Assembly (NCBI RefSeq): GCF_017573505.1
Contig: NZ_JAGEOJ010000016.1
Coordinates: 268,943 to 332,942 of the forward strand
Reading direction: 5' to 3'
DNA from: Actinomadura barringtoniae
GTDB taxonomy: Bacteria > Actinomycetota > Actinomycetes > Streptosporangiales > Streptosporangiaceae
DNA length: 64,000 nucleotides
Under the pieces are notes generated by a model. That model did not search any database. It was not told the DNA's origin and saw only the letters and a list, made by a program, of their open reading frames with translations. Shown piece after piece: positions 41,168-49,517 of the stretch (positions are counted from its first letter, which is position 1; every line of letters starts with the position of its first letter). The position numbers and the translations under genes are program-made.

Positions 41168-41245
41168 CGGGCCCCCTTCCGTTCTTACGGTCCCGTCACC
41201 GTTGACAACGCGTGACGGACCCTGTTTGTGCCCCCAAGGGGTGTA

Positions 41246-41274
41246 GGTCCCCGGGTGGGACCACCCCGGGGACT
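41246..41274 (-). terminator. Hairpin between the pspA-PspAA operon and htpX
   Basis: GTCCCCGGGTGG pairs with CCACCCCGGGGAC with one extra base, in the 135-bp gap after the PspAA stop. It may terminate or attenuate transcription before htpX. Confidence 0.6.
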
Positions 41275-41302
41275 CGCTTCCGGCCGAGCCGGATCGCCCA
41301 GA

Positions 41303-41581
41303 CTAGTCCGGGATGAGCCCCTCGTCGCCGAGCATGGCCTTGACCTCGTCCATCGTCGCGTCGGACGGCGGGAGGATCAGCTCGGACGGCTCCAGATCGT
41401 CGTCGGGGACCGGCTTGCCGATCCGGCGGGCGCGGTCCAGCAGGGCGTGCAGCGCGGTCCGGAAGGCGGCCTCGTCGCCCGCCTCGATCGCCTGCTCGAC
41501 CTTGGAGTCGAGCTCGTTCAGCTCGGCCAGGTCGCCGGGCGCCACGTCGACCTGACCCTCGCCCATGATCCGGACGATCAC
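41303..41581 (-). CDS. PspA-associated protein PspAA
   Basis: 92 residues. MIVRIMGEGQVDVAPGDLAE, LNELDSKVEQAIEAGDEAAF and the acidic end (SDATMDEVKAMLGDEGLIPD) match the short PspAA partner encoded directly after pspA in many actinomycetes. It overlaps the pspA stop by four bases (ATGA). It probably binds PspA and tunes its membrane association; this is inferred from gene order. Confidence 0.88.
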   Translation of the reverse strand: MIVRIMGEGQVDVAPGDLAELNELDSKVEQAIEAGDEAAFRTALHALLDRARRIGKPVPDDDLEPSELILPPSDATMDEVKAMLGDEGLIPD

Positions 41582-42387
41582 TGGGCACCCCCGGGCGGCG
41601 GGAACTGCTTGGCCTGCGGGGCCTGCTGGGGGGTGTCCTGCTGCTGGTGGGCGGCCGGGTTGCCCTGGTTGAGCTCCTTCGGCGCGGAACCCTGGCCCAG
41701 CTCGGCCTTGAGGGCCTCAAGCTCCAGGTCGACGCCCGGACCCGAGCCCATGCGGTCCAGCTCGGCCTGGATGTCGTCCTTCGGACCGGAGAAGTCCTCG
41801 AGGGCGCCGGAGGCCAGCAGCTCGTCGATCGCGCCGGCGCGGGCCTTCATGGTCTCGGTCTTCTCCTCGGCGCGCTGGATCGCCAGACCCACGTCGCCCA
41901 TCTCCTCGGAGATGCCGGAGAACGCCTCGTTGATCTTGGTCTGCGCCTCGGCGGCCGTGTAGGTCGCCTTGATCGTCTCCTTGCGCGTACGGAAGGAGTC
42001 GACCTTGGCCTGCAGGCGCTGGGAGGCCAGCGTGAGCTTCTCCTCCTCGCCCTGCAGCTGCTGGTACTGGGCACGCAGGTCGCCCAGCTGGCTGTCGAGG
42101 CCCGCGCGCCGGGTCAGCGCCTCGCGGGCAAGGTCCTCACGACCGACCTGCAGGGCCTTCTTGCCCTGGTCGGTGAGCTTGTTCTGCTGCTGTTCGAGCT
42201 GGTTGATCTGCAACTCGAGACGCTTGCGCGAGGTCGCGACGTCGGCAACGCCCCGACGAACCTTCTGCAGCATCTCCAGCTGACGCTGGTAGGAGTAGTC
42301 GAGGGTCTCACGAGGATCTTCCATGCGGTCCAGGGCTTTGTTCGCCTTGGACTTGAAGATCATCGACATTCGCTTCATCACGCTCAT
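41578..42387 (-). CDS. pspA: Phage-shock/IM30 family membrane-stress protein PspA
   Basis: 269 residues, almost all helical coiled coil: ALDRMEDPRETLDYSYQRQL, MLQKVRRGVADVATSRKRLE and YTAAEAQTKINEAFSG are conserved PspA/Vipp1/IM30 segments. The N-terminal amphipathic helix (MSVMKRMSMIFKSKANKA) binds stressed membranes, and the protein forms ESCRT-III-like rings. A Gln/Pro-rich tail (HQQQDTPQQAPQAKQFPPP) is added to the usual 220-residue core. It is encoded with PspAA, HtpX and PspAB and diverges from the DUF3043 gene at 42518. Confidence 0.94.
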   Translation of the reverse strand: MSVMKRMSMIFKSKANKALDRMEDPRETLDYSYQRQLEMLQKVRRGVADVATSRKRLELQINQLEQQQNKLTDQGKKALQVGREDLAREALTRRAGLDSQLGDLRAQYQQLQGEEEKLTLASQRLQAKVDSFRTRKETIKATYTAAEAQTKINEAFSGISEEMGDVGLAIQRAEEKTETMKARAGAIDELLASGALEDFSGPKDDIQAELDRMGSGPGVDLELEALKAELGQGSAPKELNQGNPAAHQQQDTPQQAPQAKQFPPPGGAQ

Positions 42388-42466
42388 CGCGCGGCGCCGG
42401 TCCCTTCGTGCTGTGCTCAGTCACAAACTGGGCTCAATAATCACTGCTGGGGTTCTTATCACCCTA

Positions 42467-42478
42467 CGCGTTAACGCG
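42467..42478. promoter_or_regulatory. 12-bp palindrome in the pspA divergent promoter
   Basis: CGCGTTAACGCG is a perfect palindrome in the 130-bp gap between pspA (minus, start 42387) and the DUF3043 gene (plus, 42518). It is a candidate operator for the Psp operon. It resembles but does not match the ClgR half-site pattern. Confidence 0.4.
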
Positions 42479-42517
42479 CGAGGCAGCCACGATGTTCGCA
42501 GCCGGTAGGCTGATCTC

Positions 42518-43087
42518 GTGTTCCGACGTCGTACCCAGGAAGCCCCCGAAGATCCTCCTCAGGTAGCAAAGCCGGGAGGAAAGGGGCGCCCCACGCCCAA
42601 GCGCAGCGAGGCCGAGAAGCGCCGCCGCCAGCCGATCACCGCGCCCTCCAACCGCAAGGAGGCCTACAAGCGGGTTCGCGAGAAGCAGTCCGACGCGCGC
42701 GGCAAGGCCCGCGAGGGCATGCAGCGGGGCGAGGAGAAGTATCTCCTCAAGCGAGACAAGGGACCGGTGCGCAAGCTCGCCCGGGACTTCGTCGACTCGC
42801 GCCGCACCGTCGGGTCGTACCTGATGTACGGCATGTTCGCGATCGTGGCGCTCAGCCTGCTGCCGATCGCGGCCGCCAAGCTCCTGGTGCTGTTCGCGCC
42901 GCCGGTGCTGCTGATCGCGGTCTTCGGCGAGGGGTTCTACCTCAGCTCCAAGATCAAGAAGCTGGCGGCCGAGCGCCACCCGAACGAGGACACCAAGGGC
43001 ATCGGGATGTACGCGGCCATGCGGGCCATGCAGATCCGCCGCCTGCGCGTCCCCAACCCTCAGGTCAAGGTGGGCGACAAGGTCTGA
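42518..43087 (+). CDS. DUF3043 family membrane protein
   Basis: 189 residues from a GTG. A strongly basic N-terminal half (KPGGKGRPTPKRSEAEKRRR, then RKEAYKRVREKQSDARGKA) precedes two membrane helices (SYLMYGMFAIVALSLLPIAA and LLVLFAPPVLLIAVFGEGFY) and a basic end. The family is widespread and nearly actinobacteria-specific; function is unknown. Positive charge suggests it binds nucleic acid or acidic lipids at the membrane. It is followed 13 bp later by an aldo/keto reductase on the same strand. Confidence 0.88.
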   Translation: MFRRRTQEAPEDPPQVAKPGGKGRPTPKRSEAEKRRRQPITAPSNRKEAYKRVREKQSDARGKAREGMQRGEEKYLLKRDKGPVRKLARDFVDSRRTVGSYLMYGMFAIVALSLLPIAAAKLLVLFAPPVLLIAVFGEGFYLSSKIKKLAAERHPNEDTKGIGMYAAMRAMQIRRLRVPNPQVKVGDKV

Positions 43088-43100
43088 GTAGGGTCGGATC

Positions 43101-44102
43101 ATGGAGTTCCGACACCTCGGCCGCAGCGGTCTCAAGATCAGCGAAATCGCGTACGGAAACTGGCTCACCCACGGCTCCCAGGTCGAGGAGGACGCCGCGC
43201 ACGCCTGCGTGCGGGCGGCTCTCGACGAGGGGATCACGACCTTCGACACCGCCGACGTCTACGCCGGCACGCGGGCCGAGGCCGTCCTCGGGCGCGCCCT
43301 GGAGGGGCAGCGCCGCGAGGGCCTGGAGATCTTCACCAAGGTCTACTGGCCGACCGGCCCCGGCCAGAACGACCGCGGCCTGTCCCGCAAGCACATCATG
43401 GAGTCGATCGACGCCTCCCTGCGCCGCCTGCAGACCGACTACGTCGACCTCTACCAGGCGCACCGCTTCGACTACGAGACGCCGCTGGAGGAGACCCTCC
43501 GCGCGTTCGACGACGTCGTACGGCAGGGCAAGGCGCTCTACATCGGCGTCTCGGAGTGGCGCGCGGAGGAGATCGCCCAGGCGCTGAAGATCGCCGACGA
43601 GATGGGCTTCGACCGGATCATCTCCAGCCAGCCGCAGTACTCCATGCTGTGGCGGGTCATCGAGGAGGAGGTCGTTCCGCTCTCGGAGAAGGAGGGCATC
43701 GGCCAGATCGTGTGGTCGCCGATCGCCCAGGGCGTGCTGACCGGCAAGTACAAGCCGGGCCAGCCGCCGCCCGCCGGTTCCCGCGCCACCGACGACAAGG
43801 GCGGCTCGGACATGGTGTCGCGCTGGCTGCAGGACGACGTGCTCACCCGCGTTCAGCAGCTGGAGCCGATCGCCGCCGACCTGGGCCTGTCCATGGCGCA
43901 GCTCGCGGTCGCCTGGGTCCTGCAGAACCCGAACGTCTCGGCCGCGATCGTCGGCGCGTCCCGGCCCGAGCAGGTCCGCGACAACGTCAAGGCGGCGGGT
44001 GTCACGCTCGACGCGGACGTGATGAAGCGCATCGACGACGTCATCGCCCCGGTCGTCACCCGTGACCCGGGCAAGACCGCCAGCCCCAGGAAGCGCCCGT
44101 AG
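43101..44102 (+). CDS. Aldo/keto reductase (KCNAB/YghZ-like)
   Basis: 333 residues. The catalytic tetrad is visible: Asp and Tyr in FDTADVYAGTRAE, Lys in EIFTKVYWP and His in YQAHRFDY. The NADPH-binding end has AAIVGASRPEQVRDN. The overall pattern (EFRHLGRSGLKISEIAYGNW) is that of the potassium-channel beta subunit / YghZ group, which reduces carbonyls such as methylglyoxal. It is encoded next to the DUF3043 gene and convergent with a small conserved protein; the substrate is unknown. Confidence 0.92.
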   Translation: MEFRHLGRSGLKISEIAYGNWLTHGSQVEEDAAHACVRAALDEGITTFDTADVYAGTRAEAVLGRALEGQRREGLEIFTKVYWPTGPGQNDRGLSRKHIMESIDASLRRLQTDYVDLYQAHRFDYETPLEETLRAFDDVVRQGKALYIGVSEWRAEEIAQALKIADEMGFDRIISSQPQYSMLWRVIEEEVVPLSEKEGIGQIVWSPIAQGVLTGKYKPGQPPPAGSRATDDKGGSDMVSRWLQDDVLTRVQQLEPIAADLGLSMAQLAVAWVLQNPNVSAAIVGASRPEQVRDNVKAAGVTLDADVMKRIDDVIAPVVTRDPGKTASPRKRP

Positions 44103-44114
44103 CTCACCGCCCTG

Positions 44115-44142
44115 GCCGTGCCTCGTCATTCAGAGGCACGGC
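44115..44142. terminator. Bidirectional terminator after aldo/keto reductase
   Basis: GCCGTGCCTC (44115-44124) and GAGGCACGGC (44133-44142) form a perfect 10-bp stem with the loop GTCATTCA between convergent genes; its right arm touches the stop codon of the small minus-strand gene. Confidence 0.9.
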
Positions 44143-44336
44143 TAGACGGTGTGCAGGCTCATCTCGTAGACGACGGTCTCGTCGTCCAGCAGGGTGACCT
44201 TGTCGATCTCGTCCTCGCGCAGACCCCGCCAGTTCTCCCCGAGCCACGTCTCCGCGTCGGCCTGGGTGGGGAACGTCTCCTCGGACACGCCGACCGCACG
44301 ACCGTCGGCCTTTTCCAAACGCCAGCTCCACGCCAT
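44142..44336 (-). CDS. Small conserved actinobacterial hypothetical protein
   Basis: 64 residues (MAWSWRLEKADGRAVG, then SEETFPTQADAETWLGENWR and VTLLDDETVVYEMSLH). The pattern of a Trp-rich first strand, an Asp/Ala helix and a final strand ending SL resembles small beta-alpha-beta proteins common in actinomycetes; no function is known. The stop lies in the bidirectional terminator. It is divergent from cobU with 126 bp between starts. Confidence 0.7.
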   Translation of the reverse strand: MAWSWRLEKADGRAVGVSEETFPTQADAETWLGENWRGLREDEIDKVTLLDDETVVYEMSLHTV

Positions 44337-44462
44337 CCCGTGAGACTAGCCCTCCCGCAGCCGCCGCCCAACCACCCGGGCATTTGACGGGCTTGCCCGG
44401 CATTTCTCTTTGCCGCGCCGCGCACGGCGCAGGTCACCCGGGCACCGTAGAGTTTTCGATCA

Positions 44463-45404
44463 ATGGACATCGATCTCCAGGGCATCGCCGGGCCGGACGG
44501 CTGGCCCGCGCCCGGCTGCCGCTGCGCCTCGTGCAACCGGCTGCGCACGGCCGGGGTGCGGTACGAGCCCACGACCATCGTGATCGAGGGCGTTCCCCTG
44601 GACGAGTGCTCCCGCTGGGCCGTCCCCGGCGGCCATGACGTCCGTTCGGCGTCCGGCCGCCGGATCCTGGTCGCCGCGGCCGCCGGAGCCCGTCCGGAAC
44701 CGGTCGCCGAGATCGTCTACGACGCCGCCCTCCTCGACCTCGTCGGCTGCCCCGACCATCTGGGCCGCCTCCGCCACGCTGGCGCGGTCACCGCGGCGAC
44801 CGAGATCATGGCCGTCCACGTCGACCACCGCGTCCCCTCCCCCGCCGAGCTGGAACGCCGCCTGGCGTTCTGGCTCCCTCCGCGCGAGGGCCCGCACCGC
44901 ACCCTTCTTCTGGGCGGCGCCCGTTCGGGCAAGTCCGCCGAGGCCGAGCTGCGCCTGATGGCCGACCCGTACGTCACCTACGTCGCGACCGGCATGCGCT
45001 CGCCCGACGACCCCGAGTGGACCGCCCGCATCGCCGCCCACCGCCGCCGTCGTCCGTCCTGGTGGCAGACCATCGAGACGACCGACCTGGCTCACACCAT
45101 CGAGTCCACCGCCGGCGCCATGCTGATCGACGGCATCGGCTCCTGGCTGGCCGCCGCGATGGGCGAGACCGACGCCTGGGACGACCCCGCCCGCGTCATC
45201 CCGCGCATGGACGAACTCGTCGGGGCCTGGCGCGCCACCGCCGCCCGCATCGTCGCCGTCACCGACGAGGTCGGCCTCTCCCTGGTCCCCACCACCCCCG
45301 TCGGCCGCGCGTTCCGCGACGCCCTGGGCCACCTCAACCAGCGCCTCGCTGCCGAGTCCGAAGAGGCCGCCCTGGTAGTGGCCGGCCGCGTCAAAGCCCT
45401 ATGA
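44463..45404 (+). CDS. cobU: Adenosylcobinamide kinase / guanylyltransferase with Cys-rich N-terminal domain
   Basis: 313 residues. Residues 146-313 are CobU: P-loop GGARSGKS (151-158), YVATGMRSPDDPEWTARIAA, HRRRRPSWWQTIE (the guanylylated His region), MLIDGIGSWL and SLVPTTPVGRAFRDALGHLN. It phosphorylates adenosylcobinamide and attaches GMP in B12 assembly. The first 140 residues are extra: GCRCASCNRLRTAG resembles the start of PhnP-type metallo-beta-lactamase hydrolases, and EIMAVHVDHRVPSPAELERR joins it to the kinase. The hydrolase metal His cluster is missing, so this looks like a shortened, non-catalytic relic. The stop overlaps the cobS ATG. Confidence 0.9.
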   Translation: MDIDLQGIAGPDGWPAPGCRCASCNRLRTAGVRYEPTTIVIEGVPLDECSRWAVPGGHDVRSASGRRILVAAAAGARPEPVAEIVYDAALLDLVGCPDHLGRLRHAGAVTAATEIMAVHVDHRVPSPAELERRLAFWLPPREGPHRTLLLGGARSGKSAEAELRLMADPYVTYVATGMRSPDDPEWTARIAAHRRRRPSWWQTIETTDLAHTIESTAGAMLIDGIGSWLAAAMGETDAWDDPARVIPRMDELVGAWRATAARIVAVTDEVGLSLVPTTPVGRAFRDALGHLNQRLAAESEEAALVVAGRVKAL

Positions 45405-46132
45405 ACGCTCTGCACCTGGCGGTCTCGCTCCTCACCGTGATCCCGCTCCACACAGACCAGGTGGACCGGGACACCGCCCGCAAAGCCATGCTCCTCGCGC
45501 CCCTAGTAGGCCTCTTGGTAGGAGGAGCAGCCACAGCGGTCCTCCTCGTAGCCGATGCCCTGAACCTCTCCAATTTCCTTGGAGCGGCCCTCGCAATAGC
45601 CGCCGCCGCGGCCCTGACCCGCGCCCTGCACCTGGACGGCCTGGCAGACCTGGCCGACGGCCTGGGCAGCAACCGCCCCGCCGAAGACGCCCTGGCCATC
45701 ATGAAGCGCTCCGACATCGGCCCCTTCGGCGTCGTGACGCTCCTCCTCACCCTCCTCATCCAGGTGGCCGCCCTGGGCTCAACCCCTCACGCCTCCATAG
45801 CCGTCCTCATCGCCGCAGTAACAGGCCGCCTGGCCCTCCCCTGGGCCTGCCGCACCACAGTCCCCTCAGCCCGCTCCGGCGGCCTCGGCTCCCTGGTAGC
45901 AGGCACCATCCGCACCCCCGCCGCCATCCTGGTCACCGCAATCGCCCTCCTGGCGGCCCTGGCCGTCGACCCCCTCCACGGCCCCGCCGCCGTCCTCCTA
46001 GGTCTGGGCGCCGCTCTCCTACTCCTCCATCACGCCATCCGCCGCCTGGGCGGCATCACCGGCGACGTCCTAGGCGCGCTCGTAGAAGTGGCCACCACCA
46101 CCGCCCTCGTCACGCTCGCCGCCCTTCGCTGA
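45401..46132 (+). CDS. cobS: Adenosylcobinamide-GDP ribazoletransferase
   Basis: 243 residues from the ATG that overlaps the cobU stop (ATGA). CobS, a membrane enzyme with six or seven helices, joins AdoCbi-GDP and alpha-ribazole to give cobalamin. The active-site signature is ALHLDGLADLADGLGS, followed by MKRSDIGPFGVV and TGRLALPWAC. The final 23 bases overlap the stop end of the convergent flavoprotein gene. Codon use is unusual for the window, with many A-ending codons (CTA, GTA, GGA, ACA, ATA). No B12 riboswitch is visible upstream of cobU-cobS. Confidence 0.94.
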   Translation: MNALHLAVSLLTVIPLHTDQVDRDTARKAMLLAPLVGLLVGGAATAVLLVADALNLSNFLGAALAIAAAAALTRALHLDGLADLADGLGSNRPAEDALAIMKRSDIGPFGVVTLLLTLLIQVAALGSTPHASIAVLIAAVTGRLALPWACRTTVPSARSGGLGSLVAGTIRTPAAILVTAIALLAALAVDPLHGPAAVLLGLGAALLLLHHAIRRLGGITGDVLGALVEVATTTALVTLAALR

Positions 46133-48788
46133 GGGCGCGGCGGGCGTAGGCGCGGACGTCGGCGTCGGTGTCTTCTTGGGCGGTACGGAGGGCGTCCGCT
46201 ACCTCGGGGTGGTCGGACCAGGGGCCTAGGGAGATGACGGCGGCCTTGCGTACGTCGAGGTGAGGGTCGGCGAGGGCCTTGATGAGGGGTGCTGCGGCCG
46301 TGGCTGGAGGGGCGGCGGCCAGGCCTCTGGCGGCGCCGGTACGGACCTGCCAGGCGGGGTCGTGCAGGGCCGCTATCGCTTGGTCGGCCAAGGGGCTCGG
46401 GCAGCCGACTCCGGATAGGGCTTCCAGGGCTGCGGCTCGGACCAGGTCGTCGGGATCGTTGAGCAGGGTTGCGAGGGTTTCGGCGCCGGAGCCGATCGTT
46501 CCCAGGCCGTGGGCGGCGGCTATGCGGACCTCGCGGTTGGCGTCGGTGGCGGCTTTGGCGACGTCGGGAGAGGCGTCCAGGGAGACGAGACCTCTTACTG
46601 ACTGGAGGCGGACTCGGTGGTCGGGGTCGGATAGGGCGGTCGTGAAGACCGGGAGCTTGCCCAGGTGGAGGGCGCGTAGGACGTCCAGGACCGCGGCTCG
46701 CACTTGGGCGTCGGGGCTAACGAGGGTTGTTGTTAGGGCGTCGCGGACTTCGTTGGTGGCGGGGAGGACTTCCACTAGCTCGCGCAGGGCTGTGGCTGCG
46801 GCGTGGCGTACGGAGCCGTGGTCGTCGGTCAGGGCGGTGGCTAGGGCGGTGGCCACGCCTTCGGGGACTACTTCGGTGAGGGTGGCCACGGCCGCGCGGC
46901 GGACCTTGGGGTCTGGGTCTGAGAGGTAGGGCGTGATCTCGGGGAGGGTGGCGCCTTGGTCTGTGAGCTCCAGGAGCTCCAGGAGGCGGGGCGAGCGGCC
47001 GATCGCCATGGTGCGGCGGGGGCCCGCAGAGGTCTGGGTCTGGGTTGTCGTGCGGGTTTCGGTGGCCAGGACGGTGGGGTGGGTGCCCTCGGGGACGGTG
47101 AACTCGTCCACGGGGACCAGGTAGGGCGCCACGGGGCGCTTGATGAACTCCATGGCGCCGTCGTCGCGGCGGCGCAGGTTGAGGTGGAAGAACCAGTCGG
47201 CGTCGTCGCGTTCGGGCAGGTCGGCGCGGTCGTGGTAGAGGCCCCAGCGGCTCTCGGTGCGGGTGCGGGAGGCGCGGGCGGCCATCTCGGCGCAGTCTCG
47301 GATGAAGGTGACCTCGGCGCAGCGCATCAGCTCGTGGGGCGTGCGGGCGCCCATCTCGGCGATCTCCTGCTCCATGCGGGTGAACGTCTCGACGGCGATG
47401 TCGAGCTTGGCGCCGGTCTTGGGCGGCGCGACGTAGTCGTTCACGAAGCGGCGGAGCTTGTACTCGACCTGGGGCTGGGGCGGGCCGCCGGGGTGGCGGA
47501 GGTGGCGGTAGATCAGCTCGTGGGCGGCGGCGATCTGGTCCTCGTGGAGGGCGCCATGTCGATGGTTGGTGGCGGCGTGGGCTCCGGCCAGGTCGCCGAA
47601 GACGAAGGCGCCGATCATGTAGTTGTGCGGGACGCAGGCCAGGTCTCCGGCGGCATAGAGCCCAGGAACGGTGGTGCGGGCGTTCTCGTCGACCCAGACG
47701 CCGGAGGCGGAGTGGCCGCCGCACAGGCCGATCTCGGAGATGTGCATCTCGACGTCGTGGGTGCGGTAGTCGTGGCCGCGGCCCGCGTGGAAGGTGCCTC
47801 GGGTGGGGCGTTCGGTGGTGTGCAGGATGCCTTCGAGGGTGGTCAGGGTCTCGTCGGGCAGGTGCGAGAGCTTGAGGTAGATCGGGCCGCGCGCGGAGTC
47901 GATCTCGCGCTTGACCTCGGCCATCATCTGGCCGGACCAGTAGTCGCAGTCGACGAAGCGGTCGCCGGCGCTGTTGACCTGGTAGCCGCCGAACGGGTTG
48001 GCGACGTAGGCGCAGGCCGGGCCGTTGTAGTCCTTGATGAGCGGGTTGACCTGGAAGCACTCGATGCCGCTGAGTTCGGCCCCGGCGTGGTAGGCCATGG
48101 CGTAGCCGTCGCCCGCGTTGGTCGGGTTCTCGTACGTTCCGTAGAGGTAGCCGCTGGCGGGCAGGCCGAGGCGTCCGCACGCGCCGGTCGCCAGGACGAC
48201 GGCTCCGGCGGAGACGGTGACGAACTCGCCTGAACGGGTGTCGAAGCCGACGGCCCCGACGGCGCGGCCCTCGTCGGTGAGGACGCGGACGGGCATGACG
48301 CGGTTCTCGATCTGGACCTTCTCGCGGATCGAACGCTGCCGCAGGACGCGGTAGAGGACCTTCTTGACGTCCTTGCCCTCGGGCATCGGCAGCACGTACG
48401 AGCCGGACCGGTGCACGCGCCGCACGGCGTACTCGCCGTACTCGTCCTTCTCGAACTTCACCCCGTAGCGCTCAAGGCGTTTGACCATGGCGAAGCCGCG
48501 GGTGGCGGTCTGGTGAACGGTCTTCTGGTTCACGATGCCGTCGTTGGCCCGGGTGATCTCGGCGACGTAGTCCTCGGGCGTCGCCTTGCCGGGGATGACC
48601 GCGTTGTTGACGCCGTCCATGCCCATCGCGAGCGCGCCGCTGTGCCGTACGTGCGCCTTCTCCAGCAGCAGCACGCTCGCGCCCTGCTCGGCGGCGGTGA
48701 TGGCGGCCATCGTCCCGGCCGTACCGCCGCCGATGACCAGCACGTCGCAGCTCAGCTCGCGGCGTTCGGTGACGGAGGGGATCTCCAT
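46110..48788 (-). CDS. AprA/FrdA-like flavoprotein oxidoreductase fused to HEAT repeats
   Basis: 892 residues. Residues 14-590 are a fumarate reductase / adenylylsulfate reductase alpha-type flavoprotein: dinucleotide motif VLVIGGGTAGTMAAITAAEQ, HSGALAMGMDGVNNA (FAD contact), AVVLATGACGRLGLPAS, and TTVPGLYAAGDLACVPHNYM. From about 615 to 885 there are seven or more HEAT/PBS-lyase repeats (for example LSDPDPKVRRAAVATL, LNDPDDLVRAAALEALSG and LADPHLDVRKAAVISLG). It closes an ABC-transporter operon and starts at the stop of the ATPase gene. The ferredoxin at 51647 is the likely electron partner. The substrate is unknown; the FrdA-family catalytic Arg/His set should be checked. Confidence 0.85.
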   Translation of the reverse strand: MEIPSVTERRELSCDVLVIGGGTAGTMAAITAAEQGASVLLLEKAHVRHSGALAMGMDGVNNAVIPGKATPEDYVAEITRANDGIVNQKTVHQTATRGFAMVKRLERYGVKFEKDEYGEYAVRRVHRSGSYVLPMPEGKDVKKVLYRVLRQRSIREKVQIENRVMPVRVLTDEGRAVGAVGFDTRSGEFVTVSAGAVVLATGACGRLGLPASGYLYGTYENPTNAGDGYAMAYHAGAELSGIECFQVNPLIKDYNGPACAYVANPFGGYQVNSAGDRFVDCDYWSGQMMAEVKREIDSARGPIYLKLSHLPDETLTTLEGILHTTERPTRGTFHAGRGHDYRTHDVEMHISEIGLCGGHSASGVWVDENARTTVPGLYAAGDLACVPHNYMIGAFVFGDLAGAHAATNHRHGALHEDQIAAAHELIYRHLRHPGGPPQPQVEYKLRRFVNDYVAPPKTGAKLDIAVETFTRMEQEIAEMGARTPHELMRCAEVTFIRDCAEMAARASRTRTESRWGLYHDRADLPERDDADWFFHLNLRRRDDGAMEFIKRPVAPYLVPVDEFTVPEGTHPTVLATETRTTTQTQTSAGPRRTMAIGRSPRLLELLELTDQGATLPEITPYLSDPDPKVRRAAVATLTEVVPEGVATALATALTDDHGSVRHAAATALRELVEVLPATNEVRDALTTTLVSPDAQVRAAVLDVLRALHLGKLPVFTTALSDPDHRVRLQSVRGLVSLDASPDVAKAATDANREVRIAAAHGLGTIGSGAETLATLLNDPDDLVRAAALEALSGVGCPSPLADQAIAALHDPAWQVRTGAARGLAAAPPATAAAPLIKALADPHLDVRKAAVISLGPWSDHPEVADALRTAQEDTDADVRAYARRALSEGRRA

Positions 48789-49447
48789 CAGGCCACTTCC
48801 TCCTTCAGTTCGGCGACGCCCGACGGGGTGAGCCGCACGACGCGGTCGCCGAGCAGCCGCGCCTCCTCCATGTCATGGGTGACGAAGACGACGGTCGCGG
48901 GCGCGTCGGCCAGCACGTCCAGCAGCAGGCGCTGCATGGTGGCGCGGGTCTGCGCGTCGAGGGCGCCGAACGGCTCGTCCATCAAGATCGCTCGCGGTTC
49001 GGCGGCGAGGGTGCGGGCGAGCTGGACGCGTTGGCGCATGCCGCCGGACAGCTCGCGGGGAAGGCGGTCGCCTTGCTCCCCTAGTCCGACGCGGGTCAGC
49101 CAGGAAAGGGCCTCGGTACGGCGGCGGGCGCGTGGCACGCCGCGCAGGGCGAGGGCGAGCTCGACGTTGCGGCGCGCGTTCCGCCAGGGCAGCAGCGCGT
49201 CGTCCTGGAAGATGAGCGCGCGGTCGCGGGACGGCCCGGTGATGGGCGCGCCGCCCGCGCGCAGGGCGCCGGTCGTGACCGGCAGGAGCCCGGCGAACGC
49301 GCGCAGGAGCGTGGACTTGCCGCAGCCGGACGCCCCGACGATGACGAGGATCTCCCCCGCCCGCGCCTCCAGGTTCACGCCGGACAGAACGGGGTGGCCG
49401 TTGTAGCCCAGGCTGAGGTTCTCGGCGTGCAGCGACAGTGCGCTCAT
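48788..49447 (-). CDS. ABC transporter ATPase, nitrate/sulfonate/taurine type
   Basis: 219 residues from the ATG at 49447. Walker A GASGCGKST, Q-loop FQDDALLPWRNARRN, signature LSGGMRQRVQLART, Walker B ILMDEPFGALDAQTR and switch His in FVTHDMEEA. The sequence is of the SsuB/TauB/ThiZ group, which energises import of sulfonates, nitrate or pyrimidines. Its stop touches the ATG of the flavoprotein (TGATG). Upstream, a 63-bp segment flanked by a 14-bp direct repeat separates it from the permease; the original genes probably overlapped. Confidence 0.92.
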   Translation of the reverse strand: MSALSLHAENLSLGYNGHPVLSGVNLEARAGEILVIVGASGCGKSTLLRAFAGLLPVTTGALRAGGAPITGPSRDRALIFQDDALLPWRNARRNVELALALRGVPRARRRTEALSWLTRVGLGEQGDRLPRELSGGMRQRVQLARTLAAEPRAILMDEPFGALDAQTRATMQRLLLDVLADAPATVVFVTHDMEEARLLGDRVVRLTPSGVAELKEEVA

Positions 49448-49517
49448 CTGTGCTTCTTCGAGGGGGGACGACCCCCCACGCCCCCCGGAACGCTCGCTAC
49501 GCTCGCTCATCTGTGCT
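49441..49517 (-). repeat. 14-bp direct repeat flanking a 49-bp insertion
   Basis: CGCTCATCTGTGCT occurs at 49441-49454 and 49504-49517. Read on the minus strand, one copy carries the permease stop and the other the ATPase start (CACAGATGAGCG). Between them is a 49-bp palindromic segment with GGGGGG...CCCCCC and CTCGCTACGCTCG. The total spacing of 63 bases is a multiple of three. Confidence 0.88.

Noticed and set aside
44337..44462. Cobalamin riboswitch before cobU
   Set aside because: The B12-box and surrounding conserved segments are not visible in this 126-bp gap.
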